Shown: piece after piece, positions 51,361-59,162 of the stretch
How the letters are laid out: every line of letters begins with the position of its first letter
How positions within the stretch are numbered: position 1 is the stretch's first letter
DNA from: Vescimonas cirricatena
GTDB taxonomy: Bacteria; Bacillota; Clostridia; Oscillospirales; Oscillospiraceae
Reading direction: 5' to 3'
Assembly: GCF_020687045.1 (NCBI RefSeq)
Contig: NZ_JAJEPW010000005.1
Location: 16,473 to 80,472, forward strand
DNA length: 64,000 nt
Position numbers and translations under genes: made by a program
Notes under the pieces: generated by a model
Seen by the model: the letters and a program-made list of their open reading frames with translations, nothing else
What the model was told of the DNA's origin: nothing
Databases searched by the model: none

Positions 51361-52062
51361 ATGAAGGACAAGAAGCTCCTATTTGACCGCAAATGCCATG
51401 TGCTGTATTCCAAGCCCTGCAAGAAAGAGATACGGGCAAAAATCGCCCTGCACTATCCGGAAGCGGAGCGGGAGACGATATGGGAACAGGTACAGCAGCG
51501 GTATGCGGAATTTCTCTCCGACTGGCGTACCGACTTGGGCGGCAAACGGAACTTCCACAACGGCGTAGGCGGCACCTACGACTGCATCGCCATCATGAGC
51601 TATTACACGGTCTGCAAAGCTGTCACATCCTTCCGCGAGATCGAGGAGATGGAGGAAAACCTGATCCTGCCGATCTTCCGCAGGCTGCGGTTTGTGGACT
51701 GCAACAAGCCGTTCTGGAGGAAGTTGATGTACAGGGCGTTTGTACGGGCGAAAGGCGGCTGCGACAAATGGCACGATTACGAGATGTCGGTTGCGCCTTA
51801 TGAAACCGACAAGCCTATTTATTATGAATTTACGGCGTGCCCAGCAGCGGAGTTTGCTATCAAGCACGGTCTTACGGATATTATGCCCGCCCTGTGTAAT
51901 GTGGACTATGCATCTATGGAGATGCTCCACGCAAGGCTGGTGCGGACGACCACCTGCGTGGACGGCTGCCGATGCGATTATACCATCTGCGGCGATAAAG
52001 ACCCGTATCTGAAAGAGCATCCCGAATACAGGGACGAGGCGGGCTATCGAAGAAACAAATAA
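51361..52062 (+). CDS. L-2-amino-thiazoline-4-carboxylic acid hydrolase family protein
   Basis: 233 residues. The family pattern is visible in NGVGGTYDCIAIMSYYTVCK and in a Cys-rich C-terminus (CVDGCRCDYTICGDKDP). The founding enzyme hydrolyses a thiazoline carboxylate to cysteine; most homologues have unknown substrates. It follows two methyltransferases and precedes a ZIP transporter, an association I cannot place in a known pathway. Confidence 0.75.
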   Translation: MKDKKLLFDRKCHVLYSKPCKKEIRAKIALHYPEAERETIWEQVQQRYAEFLSDWRTDLGGKRNFHNGVGGTYDCIAIMSYYTVCKAVTSFREIEEMEENLILPIFRRLRFVDCNKPFWRKLMYRAFVRAKGGCDKWHDYEMSVAPYETDKPIYYEFTACPAAEFAIKHGLTDIMPALCNVDYASMEMLHARLVRTTTCVDGCRCDYTICGDKDPYLKEHPEYRDEAGYRRNK

Positions 52063-52089
52063 TACTGCAATGCAAAGGCGGTGAGACAA

Positions 52090-52866
52090 ATGGAAACCTT
52101 TCTTGGAATCATGATCCCTTTCTTGGGTACAACGCTGGGCTCGGCCTGCGTGTTCTTTATGAAAAAATCACTCGGTGTTTCGGTGCAGCGCGCCCTTACG
52201 GGCTTTGCCGCCGGGGTGATGGTGGCGGCGTCCATCTGGAGCTTGCTGATCCCCGCCATTGAGCAGTCGGAGGATTTGGGGAAGCTGTCCTTTCTCCCCG
52301 CCTTTATCGGATTTTGGGTCGGCGTGCTGTTTTTGCTCCTGCTTGACCGTTTGATTCCCCATCTTCATGTGGGAAGTGAACAGGCCGAGGGTCCGAAAAG
52401 TAAGCTCGGGCGCACTACCATGATGGTGCTGGCTGTTACCTTGCATAATATCCCGGAGGGAATGGCAGTCGGCGTGGTGTATGCAGGCTTCCTCGCGGGA
52501 AATACGCAAATTACGGCGGCAAGCGCGCTTGTTCTGTCCCTTGGCATCGCCATTCAGAATTTTCCCGAGGGGGCAATCATCTCCATGCCGCTCCGGGCGG
52601 AGGGGGAACGCAAGGGCCGAGCGTTTCTCGGCGGCGTGCTTTCCGGCGTTGTCGAGCCTATCGGCGCGGTGCTGACGATTCTTGCGGCGCAGCTGGTGAT
52701 CCCGGCGCTGCCGTATTTTCTGAGCTTTGCGGCGGGCGCCATGCTCTATGTGGTGGTGGAGGAGCTGATTCCTGAAATGTCGCAGGGAAAGCACACCAAC
52801 ATCGGCACGGTTTTCTTTGCCGCGGGCTTTAGCGTCATGATGACGCTGGATGTGGCGCTGGGATAG
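52090..52866 (+). CDS. ZIP-family metal transporter, copy 1
   Basis: 258 residues, eight predicted helices. The metal-binding motif HNIPEGMAVG in helix 4 and QNFPEGA in helix 5 are typical of ZIP/ZupT importers of zinc, iron or manganese. ATG 52090 follows AAGGCGGTG; the upstream GTG 52081 is less likely. 93% identical to copy 2 at 53825. Confidence 0.9.
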   Translation: METFLGIMIPFLGTTLGSACVFFMKKSLGVSVQRALTGFAAGVMVAASIWSLLIPAIEQSEDLGKLSFLPAFIGFWVGVLFLLLLDRLIPHLHVGSEQAEGPKSKLGRTTMMVLAVTLHNIPEGMAVGVVYAGFLAGNTQITAASALVLSLGIAIQNFPEGAIISMPLRAEGERKGRAFLGGVLSGVVEPIGAVLTILAAQLVIPALPYFLSFAAGAMLYVVVEELIPEMSQGKHTNIGTVFFAAGFSVMMTLDVALG

Positions 52867-52898
52867 CCAAGGCCGGTGTCTGACCAAGGCGGATTCAA

Positions 52899-52928
52899 GG
52901 CAGACTACTCATAAAATAGTCTGCCGTT
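52899..52928 (+). terminator. Terminator after ZIP copy 1
   Basis: GGCAGACTA (52899-52907) pairs with TAGTCTGCC (52917-52925), then GTTTCTT. Confidence 0.75.
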
Positions 52929-52939
52929 TCTTCTGCCAA

Positions 52940-52961
52940 TTAGTTAAAATGCGCTAACTAA
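52940..52961. promoter_or_regulatory. Inverted repeat TTAGTTA-N8-TAACTAA
   Basis: Perfect 7-bp arms with the shared GTTA-N8-TAAC core, just after the terminator of ZIP copy 1 and before the SRPBCC-ZIP2 unit. Confidence 0.55.
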
Positions 52962-53197
52962 AAGCGAGACGGCAGAAACCTGGAGGTTGAACAAAGAAAA
53001 GGAGGGGAAGCCCCGATAAACGGCTTCGGCGCTTGCCGGGCGGGGATTGGCGCGACATCTATCGCTTTGTGGCGTGGATGATTACGGGCTCCCTGTGCAG
53101 CATAGGCTTTACGGCGTGCCGGCACGGGACATATATGGACACAAACAGGGAAAAGACGCGGATGAAGGAGAAAAAGCACGATGAAGGAGAAAAGCAT

Positions 53198-53749
53198 ATG
53201 GTAACATTGACCGAAACAACAGAGATCGCCGCCCCTTTTGAAAAGCTGGAGTGGTGGGTGGACCATTTTGAGGAGGAGTTCGTCAAGTGGAGTCCGCTGC
53301 ATTTGGAATGCGAACTGCTCAGCGGCGGCATTCAAGCCGGAGATAAAGTGCGCTTTCATGAAATCGTCATGGGCATGGATTATGACGTCACCGGCACGAT
53401 CATTCGGGCGGAAAGGGACAAGGATCATTTTTCCTTTGCCTTCGAGAGCGATAAAAAAACTGCCGTCATCTCATTTGAGGGAGAGCGGACCGATACGGGC
53501 TGCCGCTTTCGCCATACGGAGAGCTTTGGCGTGCAGGCGCCGGTCATAGGGCCGGTGGTGAATTTTCTGATTTTCAAGATTCTTTACAGGAAAAAAGCGA
53601 ATTGGCAGCTCATTCGGGACGATATGATCCTGGATAATCAGTACCTGACCGGTATTCTGGAAAAGGGCAGATATCCGGCGCGCATCCCGCCGGAGCAGAT
53701 CAGAAGTGTTTCCCCAAGGGAATTGATGAAAGGAATCACCACTTGCTAA
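53198..53749 (+). CDS. SRPBCC-fold protein
   Basis: 183 residues with the START/SRPBCC layout: an N-terminal strand and helix (TETTEIAAPFEKLEWWVDHF), a seven-stranded sheet and a long C-terminal helix. Function unknown; it may bind a hydrophobic ligand. ATG 53198 follows GAAGGAGA; ATG 53162 is an in-frame alternative. The segment 52962-53197 before it has an open but unrecognised frame (RDIYRFVAWMITGSLCSIGF), possibly a fragment. Confidence 0.7.
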   Translation: MVTLTETTEIAAPFEKLEWWVDHFEEEFVKWSPLHLECELLSGGIQAGDKVRFHEIVMGMDYDVTGTIIRAERDKDHFSFAFESDKKTAVISFEGERTDTGCRFRHTESFGVQAPVIGPVVNFLIFKILYRKKANWQLIRDDMILDNQYLTGILEKGRYPARIPPEQIRSVSPRELMKGITTC

Positions 53750-53815
53750 AGCGGGGACAAAAGAAGATTTGGGATATCTATGCGCCGCTCTCTGAGCGAG
53801 CGATACGAGGAAGCA

Positions 53816-54601
53816 ATGAAGCAAATGGAAACCTTTCTCGGCATGCTGATTCCCTTCTTGGGTACAACACTGGGCGCGGCCTGCGTGTTCTTTATGAAAA
53901 AATCCCTTGGCGATCTGGTGCAGCGTGCCCTTGCCGGCTTTGCCGCCGGTGTGATGGTGGCGGCGTCGATTTGGAGCCTGCTGATCCCCTCCATAGAGCA
54001 GTCGGAGGGCATGGGCAAGCTGTCCTTCCTCCCGGCCTTTATCGGCTTCTGGGTCGGCGTGCTGTTTTTGCTCCTGCTTGACCGGCTGATTCCCCACCTT
54101 CATGTGGGCAGCAATCAGGCGGAGGGACCGAAAAGCAGGCTCGGCCGCACCACCATGATGGTGCTGGCGGTGACACTGCATAACATCCCGGAGGGCATGG
54201 CGGTGGGCGTGATGTACGCGGGCTTCCTCGCGGGGAACGCACAGATCACGGCGGCAAGCGCGCTTGTCCTGTCCCTTGGCATCGCCATTCAGAATTTTCC
54301 CGAGGGAGCGATCATCTCCATGCCGCTCTGGGCGGAGGGCGAGAGCAAGGGTAAGGCATTTCTCGGCGGCATGCTCTCCGGCGTGGTGGAGCCTATCGGC
54401 GCGGTGCTGACGATTCTTGCGGCGCAGCTGGTGATCCCGGCGCTGCCGTATTTTCTGAGCTTTGCGGCGGGCGCCATGCTCTATGTGGTGGTGGAGGAGC
54501 TGATCCCAGAGATGTCACAAGGAAAGCACTCCAACATCGGCACGGTTTTCTTTGCCGCGGGCTTCAGCGTCATGATGACGCTGGATGTGGCGCTGGGATA
54601 G
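53816..54601 (+). CDS. ZIP-family metal transporter, copy 2
   Basis: 261 residues, with the same HNIPEGMAVG and QNFPEGA motifs as copy 1; 18 differences over 258 aligned residues. The last third is nearly identical in DNA, suggesting recent duplication or gene conversion. Start at ATG 53816 (GAGGAAG upstream); 53825 aligns with the start of copy 1. Confidence 0.9.
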   Translation: MKQMETFLGMLIPFLGTTLGAACVFFMKKSLGDLVQRALAGFAAGVMVAASIWSLLIPSIEQSEGMGKLSFLPAFIGFWVGVLFLLLLDRLIPHLHVGSNQAEGPKSRLGRTTMMVLAVTLHNIPEGMAVGVMYAGFLAGNAQITAASALVLSLGIAIQNFPEGAIISMPLWAEGESKGKAFLGGMLSGVVEPIGAVLTILAAQLVIPALPYFLSFAAGAMLYVVVEELIPEMSQGKHSNIGTVFFAAGFSVMMTLDVALG

Positions 54602-54604
54602 GCG

Positions 54605-54735
54605 CGGAGGTGCCGCTGCTTTTGCGACAGCTATGACATCAGCTGCGCCGGTCTGCATCCGAAGCTCATCTGGCATCGAACGAAAACGCTGGGACACGGC
54701 GACGACCACTGAGATTTTTGCATGAAGACCGTTAG
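54605..54735 (+). pseudogene. Fragment resembling a thiazoline-hydrolase C-terminus
   Basis: The frame ISCAGLHPKLIWHRTKTLGH followed by GDDH, a TGA and DFC resembles the RTKTLxxGDxxCDF ending of the amino-thiazoline hydrolase family, with TGA replacing a Cys codon. Bases 54634-54676 are repeated with changes at about 55555-55597. Confidence 0.4.
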
Positions 54736-54755
54736 AAAAGAAAGGAGTCCCAAGA

Positions 54756-55547
54756 ATGAAGCCTGACTACAAAAACTGGATCCCCAAGGGAATGCTGTTT
54801 TCACTCATCGCGGGAACGATGCTGTCCCTTGCACTGCTGCTTGCTTTCGGCATATTCGGCATCGGTGTGGGCGGAAAGCTGCGCGTCGTGTTGAGCGTGG
54901 TGTTCGGCATTGCCTTTGTCGTTTGTGCAAAGTACAGCGAGTGGTGCATATATGCCTATCGGAGCTTTTCCTATGACGGCGAGCGCAAGCTCTCAAAGCA
55001 GATCATTGACGGTACGGCGGAGCAGATCACGCTGCCGGAGGGCGGCGTGGGACTGGATATCGGCTGCGGCAGCGGTGCGCTGGCCATTGCCTGCGCAAAG
55101 CGCAATCCCCAGGGGAAAATGGTCGGCATTGACCGCTGGGGCAAGGAATATGCCTCCTTCAGTCTGCCGCTGTGCGAAAAAAACGCGGCTGCGGAGGGCG
55201 TGAAAAATGCTTCGTTCCGGCGCGGAAACGCCGTGAAGCTGGATTTCCCCGACGAGAGCTTCGACGCGGTGACCAGCAACTATGTCTATCACAATATCAC
55301 GGGGAAGGACAAGCAGCAGCTTCTGCTGGAGACGCTGCGTGTGCTGAAAAAGGGCGGGACATTTGCCATTCATGACCTGATGTCGCCCCGTAGATACGGC
55401 GATATGCAGGCATTTGTCCAAAAGCTCAGGGACATGGGATATGAGCGCGTGGAGCTGCTCGACACGACCGACGGCAGCTTCATGATGTCGAAGGAGGCCA
55501 AACGCCTGATGCTTCGCGGCTCAACATTGCTGGTGGGAAGAAAGTAA
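54756..55547 (+). CDS. Membrane-anchored class I SAM-dependent methyltransferase
   Basis: 263 residues. Two N-terminal transmembrane helices (about 12-34 and 42-60) precede a methyltransferase domain with VGLDIGCGSGALAIA, GIDRWG and VTSNYVYHNIT. AAAGGAG is well placed. The membrane anchor suggests a lipid or membrane-bound substrate; none can be named. Confidence 0.85.
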   Translation: MKPDYKNWIPKGMLFSLIAGTMLSLALLLAFGIFGIGVGGKLRVVLSVVFGIAFVVCAKYSEWCIYAYRSFSYDGERKLSKQIIDGTAEQITLPEGGVGLDIGCGSGALAIACAKRNPQGKMVGIDRWGKEYASFSLPLCEKNAAAEGVKNASFRRGNAVKLDFPDESFDAVTSNYVYHNITGKDKQQLLLETLRVLKKGGTFAIHDLMSPRRYGDMQAFVQKLRDMGYERVELLDTTDGSFMMSKEAKRLMLRGSTLLVGRK

Positions 55548-55582
55548 AGCGTCGATGACATCAGCAATGCTGGTCTGCATCT

Positions 55583-55762
55583 GAGGCTTACTTGGATGAG
55601 AACCATGGCATTGGGGCGCGGCGGCAGGCGGTGATCCTCTCTCAGGAGCCGCTGGACGAAAAAGCCTTTCGCGCTGTCATTGACGCCACCGGTTATGCCA
55701 CGGGGGATATCCAAACGAAGATATGCGAAAAGAAGGAGCCGTTCCCGTTCTTGAAGAAGTAG
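55583..55762 (+). pseudogene. C-terminal remnant of a heavy-metal-associated (HMA) protein
   Basis: The frame VILSQEPLDEKAFRAVIDAT-GYATGDIQ ... EKKEPFPFLKK before TAG matches the second half of small HMA proteins. The metal-binding CxxC half is missing and there is no start. Confidence 0.5.
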
Positions 55763-55778
55763 TCGGTGATCTTTGAAG

Positions 55779-55799
55779 AGCCGCCTTCGGGCGGCTTCT
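55779..55799 (+). terminator. Terminator-like hairpin
   Basis: GCCGCC-TTCG-GGCGGC with AG/CT at the base, followed by TCTC. It ends the preceding unit, 12 bases before the inverted repeat at 55811. Confidence 0.6.
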
Positions 55800-55810
55800 C
55801 AAGGACTATA

Positions 55811-55830
55811 TGGTTAGAGCATGCTAACCA
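55811..55830. promoter_or_regulatory. Inverted repeat TGGTTAG-N6-CTAACCA
   Basis: Perfect 7-bp arms with the GTTA-N8-TAAC core, 28 bases before the DUF3793 start. Confidence 0.6.
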
Positions 55831-55857
55831 ATAAACATTCAAAGGAGGCGAGAGCAA

Positions 55858-56130
55858 ATGTCCGAAGAAATACTAGTCAGGCAGGGCGCGCCCACGCTGG
55901 CGGACATCAAGACGGGGAGCTTGTTTCCCTGCCCCTGCGAGAACCGCGAGGCGCTGCTCGCCGACATCCGGCAGCTGAACCGGCGGCTGTCGCCCAAGGG
56001 GCCGTGCCTGCTGCCGCTCCACTTTCTGCTGGGGCAGGCGCTCCTTTTACCTATACCGCCCCGCCGGACTGCGGCGGAATTTACGGAATGTGCAGGCGTC
56101 CGAGCTGCTGCAATGCCGTGCCAGAGCTAA
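55858..56130 (+). pseudogene. Truncated, frameshifted DUF3793 protein
   Basis: The first ~60 residues (SEEILVRQGAPTLADIKTGS ... LNRRLSPKGPCLLPL) match DUF3793. After the HFLLGQALL stretch the frame is wrong; another frame continues as YRPAGLRRNLRNVQASELLQ. The rest of the family's ~200 residues is absent. AAAGGAGG precedes the start and an inverted repeat lies upstream. Confidence 0.65.
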
Positions 56131-56185
56131 AAGAGGTATCTCCCGGTCATCTTGTGCGCTGTATCAGCATACCGGAGGTGCATCT

Positions 56186-56766
56186 ATGAGCGAAATTCTG
56201 CTTGAGGCCAAGGGGCTGGCAAAGGAGTTCACTCTGAAAAACAGAAAAAAAGTACACGCCGTTTCCGACGTGTCACTTGAGATATTCAAGGGTGAAACTC
56301 TTGCCCTCGTGGGTGAGTCCGGCTGCGGCAAATCGACACTTGGACGAGCGCTTATCCGGCTCATAAAGGCGACGTCTGGAGAGATAACGTTCGGCGGAAC
56401 TAATATCACCGCGCTTAGTGAGAATGACTTCGGCCCATACCGTCGTCGTATGCAGCTCATATTTCAGGATCCCTACGCCTCCCTTAATCCGCGCATGACC
56501 GTGCGCGACATTGTGGCGGACCGCTGAAAACGCACAAGCTCTGCCACACAAGGGAGGAAATGACCGAACGCGTGCCCTCGCTTCTGCGCGACGTCGGTAT
56601 CCCGGAGGAGTTCCTCTTCCGCTACCTCCACAAGTTCTCCGGCGGGCAACGCCAGAGGATAGGTATTGCCTGCGCCATCGCCCTCGACCCAGCACTCATT
56701 GTCTGCGATGAGCCGGTTTCCGCGCTTGATGTTTCGGTTCAGAATCAGATACGCTCCTGTTATTGA
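56186..56766 (+). pseudogene. Frameshifted, truncated oligopeptide-type ABC ATPase (OppF/DppF-like)
   Basis: Walker A GESGCGKST and the Q-loop FQDPYASLNPRMTV are in the first frame, which meets a stop at 56525. A second frame from about 56520 carries the signature FSGGQRQRIGIA and Walker B LIVCDEPVSALDVSVQNQI. One missing base in GCGGA-CCGCTG (about 56516) explains the break. The C-terminus and the specific OppF tail are absent, so the gene is dead. Confidence 0.8.
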
Positions 56767-56791
56767 TATTTTTATATTTTTTCGAAAAAAT

Positions 56792-56830
56792 TGAGCACCT
56801 ACCTACGCAAGCAACGTAGAGAGGTGCCCA
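56792..56830 (-). terminator. Hairpin at the end of the tna operon
   Basis: GAGCACCTACCTACG pairs with CGTAGAGAGGTGCCC with few mismatches; on the minus strand it is followed by a T-rich tract at 56765-56790. It probably ends the leftward operon. Confidence 0.6.
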
Positions 56831-56863
56831 ATTCCGTAGGGAGAGAAAAAATGGCCATTCTAA

Positions 56864-57334
56864 TCACAAACTCTTTTCCATCTCGATTAGGTTGTCCTCA
56901 CCGCCACTGTTTCGATAGCCGAAGCGGTAAGTATAGCCCATCTTTTCATAGAATGGCGTGGCGGTCACAGAAGATGTGAGCCATACGCGACCTGCAATTG
57001 TGCATAGTTCATCACTTTCCAACACTTCAAAAAGCTTCCGTCCGTACCCCCGCCCTATATACTCTGGAAGCAAGAACGCGGCAACGATCTCTGGCGTATT
57101 CTCATCAGGAACTACCGAGCCGCAACCGATAATCTTACCATCATGCCAAAGCACATAGGTATGACCCGCTTTTGCGATTTCTGCAATCGTATCAGGTTCA
57201 TATTTGCCATAGAGATACGCGATCTCATGAGAAGGGCAGTCTGTAGCATTTACCTCCACCAGTGTACGGCGGATGAGGGAAGAAATCGGATGCTCGTTGC
57301 CGCTACAAAAAAGCTTTATCTCCACACACAACAT
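56864..57334 (-). CDS. GNAT-family N-acetyltransferase
   Basis: 156 residues. The acetyl-CoA-binding motif appears as AAFLLPEYIGRGYGRKLFE, with a C-terminal VTATPFYEKMGY. The substrate is unknown. The start at 57334 shares one base with the tryptophanase stop (TGATG), so it is translated with that gene; the longer frame to 57397 is rejected. Confidence 0.85.
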   Translation of the reverse strand: MLCVEIKLFCSGNEHPISSLIRRTLVEVNATDCPSHEIAYLYGKYEPDTIAEIAKAGHTYVLWHDGKIIGCGSVVPDENTPEIVAAFLLPEYIGRGYGRKLFEVLESDELCTIAGRVWLTSSVTATPFYEKMGYTYRFGYRNSGGEDNLIEMEKSL

Positions 57335-58974
57335 CAGGTGTTGGGATAGGGCTCTAAAAATGCGTGGAAGTGACGCATAGGCAGGTTCGTGCCCCAAACA
57401 ATACGCATATTGGGGATACTCTCACGATCCTCATAGAGTGCCTTTACAGCAGCAATGACATAGTCCAGATGCTCCTTGGTCAGACGGCTGCGGTCGATGG
57501 CGAAACGTACCACGTTGGCTACCTCTGCCTGTTGCTCGGGCGTCTTGAGGTCGTACTCCATGGAGTAGTCACCCAGCTCGGAGGTGCGGATACCGTAGCG
57601 GCGGATCAGCTCGACGGAGAAGCCCTGACCGGCAAAGGTGTCGTGACCGCGCTTGCCATCGAAGAACTCATCCATATTGATATAGACGGCATGGCCGCCA
57701 GCGGGCAGCACCACGCCTTTGACGCCGGCATCGTAGAAGCCCTCAGCCAGATAGTTGCACTGTGCCACGCGCTCTTCCATGTAGTTGAAGTCGCAGCTTT
57801 CGTACATACCAACAGCCAGCGCCATAATGTCACGGCCGGACATGCCGCCATAGGAGTCGTTGCCATAGCAGGAGATCTGCTTGACCTTCAGGCGAACGCC
57901 CACGTCCATCTTCGTGGTCCCGTCTTCATTGAAGTCGGAGAAGTTCTTCCAGAATAGGCCCTTGTCGCGGAAGGCCAGCATACCGCCCATGTTGGCGTGG
58001 CCGTCCTTTTTGGCGGACATGCAGAAGCCGTCGCAGTAGGAGAACATCTCGGTAGCGATCTCGGCGATGGATTTGTCGGCATATCCATCTTCGAACTTCT
58101 TGATGAAATACGCGTTCTCAGCCCAGCGGGCAGCATCCAGAATGTAGGGGATGTTGTTCTTATGCGCGATCTCGCTGACTGCACGCAGGTTGGCCATGGA
58201 CACGGCCTGACCACAGACGGGGTTGTTTGTGATACAGGAGAAAATCAGCGGGACATTATCTACACCAACAGCATCAATGAGCTCCTGGAGTTTATCCAAG
58301 TCCATATTGCCCTTAAAGGGATTTTTCTCATAGCGGCCGTCCTCGGGAACCTCATACAACAGTTGCTTATTGTACAGATTGCGAGGGATAGAGCCCATTT
58401 GCTTGATGTTGCCCTCAGTGGTGTCAAAGTGACCGTTGGAGGGGATGGTGAAGATCTTACCGGGATAACGCTCGGCGAGAATCTTCTTCACGATTTCCAT
58501 CAGCACAGATTCGGCAGCACGGCCTTGCTGAATGATGAAAGTATTGGGGCGCTCCATCTGGGCAGCACCACCATTAAAGAGACCACCCTCATACTCACGG
58601 AGATAGACTTCTTCTATCATCTTCTCCACATCGCGGCAGTCGGTACGGACCAGATCCAGAATCTTCTTCCAGTTCTTCTCGCCGCCGCGCTCAAAGATGT
58701 CGCGAAATGTATCCAGCAGCACATAATAGCCGGTATTGCGGCCATAGGCTTCATCGCCCATAAAGAGAGCTGCCCATTGGTGGTTGGTCATGGCAGTGGT
58801 ACCGGAGTCGGAGAGCATGTCCACCGTCAGCATGCCAGCGGGGAAAGCAAACTCATTGTAGTGCAGTGCTTTCAGCACACGTTCACGCTGTTCTACCGTC
58901 ACATCGGGGATGTCGCGGACAGCAAAAGAAAAATGATGGGGCGCAGGAACGGGTAATGTGTACTTGTTATTCAT
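57334..58974 (-). CDS. tnaA: Tryptophanase-like beta-eliminating lyase, long form
   Basis: 546 residues, against about 470 for E. coli TnaA. The PLP-lysine motif is SAKKDGHANMGG, with DSGTTAM, FDTTEGNIKQMG and ARWAENAYFIK also matching the family. An extra ~50-residue helical segment (about 97-146) sits between the FRDIFE and QQGRAAE motifs. It should cleave an aromatic or related amino acid to pyruvate and ammonia; tyrosine phenol-lyase is the alternative. GGAGG precedes the start at 58974. Confidence 0.85.
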   Translation of the reverse strand: MNNKYTLPVPAPHHFSFAVRDIPDVTVEQRERVLKALHYNEFAFPAGMLTVDMLSDSGTTAMTNHQWAALFMGDEAYGRNTGYYVLLDTFRDIFERGGEKNWKKILDLVRTDCRDVEKMIEEVYLREYEGGLFNGGAAQMERPNTFIIQQGRAAESVLMEIVKKILAERYPGKIFTIPSNGHFDTTEGNIKQMGSIPRNLYNKQLLYEVPEDGRYEKNPFKGNMDLDKLQELIDAVGVDNVPLIFSCITNNPVCGQAVSMANLRAVSEIAHKNNIPYILDAARWAENAYFIKKFEDGYADKSIAEIATEMFSYCDGFCMSAKKDGHANMGGMLAFRDKGLFWKNFSDFNEDGTTKMDVGVRLKVKQISCYGNDSYGGMSGRDIMALAVGMYESCDFNYMEERVAQCNYLAEGFYDAGVKGVVLPAGGHAVYINMDEFFDGKRGHDTFAGQGFSVELIRRYGIRTSELGDYSMEYDLKTPEQQAEVANVVRFAIDRSRLTKEHLDYVIAAVKALYEDRESIPNMRIVWGTNLPMRHFHAFLEPYPNT

Positions 58975-59086
58975 GATACTGACCTCCATGATTGATGCCG
59001 CATTGCGGCGTGAATTTAGAGGATACCCCGGTCGGTGTTATAAAACACTTGGCGGACAGCATCGCAGATATAATCGCGTAAAGAGA

Positions 59087-59132
59087 GGGGCCTGCCCCGA
59101 AGTTAGAGGTAGCAAGAACAGGGCAGGACCCC
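59087..59132 (-). terminator. Attenuator-like hairpin between pepD and the tryptophanase gene
   Basis: GGGGCCTGCCC (59087-59097) pairs with GGGCAGG-A-CCCC (59121-59132); on the minus strand TCTCTTT follows. It lies in the 188-bp gap and may lower or regulate lyase expression. No leader peptide with Trp codons was found. Confidence 0.55.
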
Positions 59133-59162
59133 TAGAAATGAACGATGCAAGTTAGAGAGTAA

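Larger units (their letters stand above)
52090..54601 (+). repeat. Tandem direct duplication of the ZIP gene (units 52090-52866 and 53825-54601)
   Basis: Two 777-bp units in the same orientation separated by 958 bp carrying the SRPBCC gene. Divergence is uneven: most changes lie in the first third, and the end is almost unchanged. Confidence 0.85.

Noticed and set aside
57997..58956. Plus-strand open frame opposite the tryptophanase gene
   Set aside because: Shadow of a strongly supported gene; no ribosome site.
58975..59162. TnaC-like leader peptide before the tryptophanase gene
   Set aside because: No short ORF with a Trp codon was found; only an attenuator-like hairpin.
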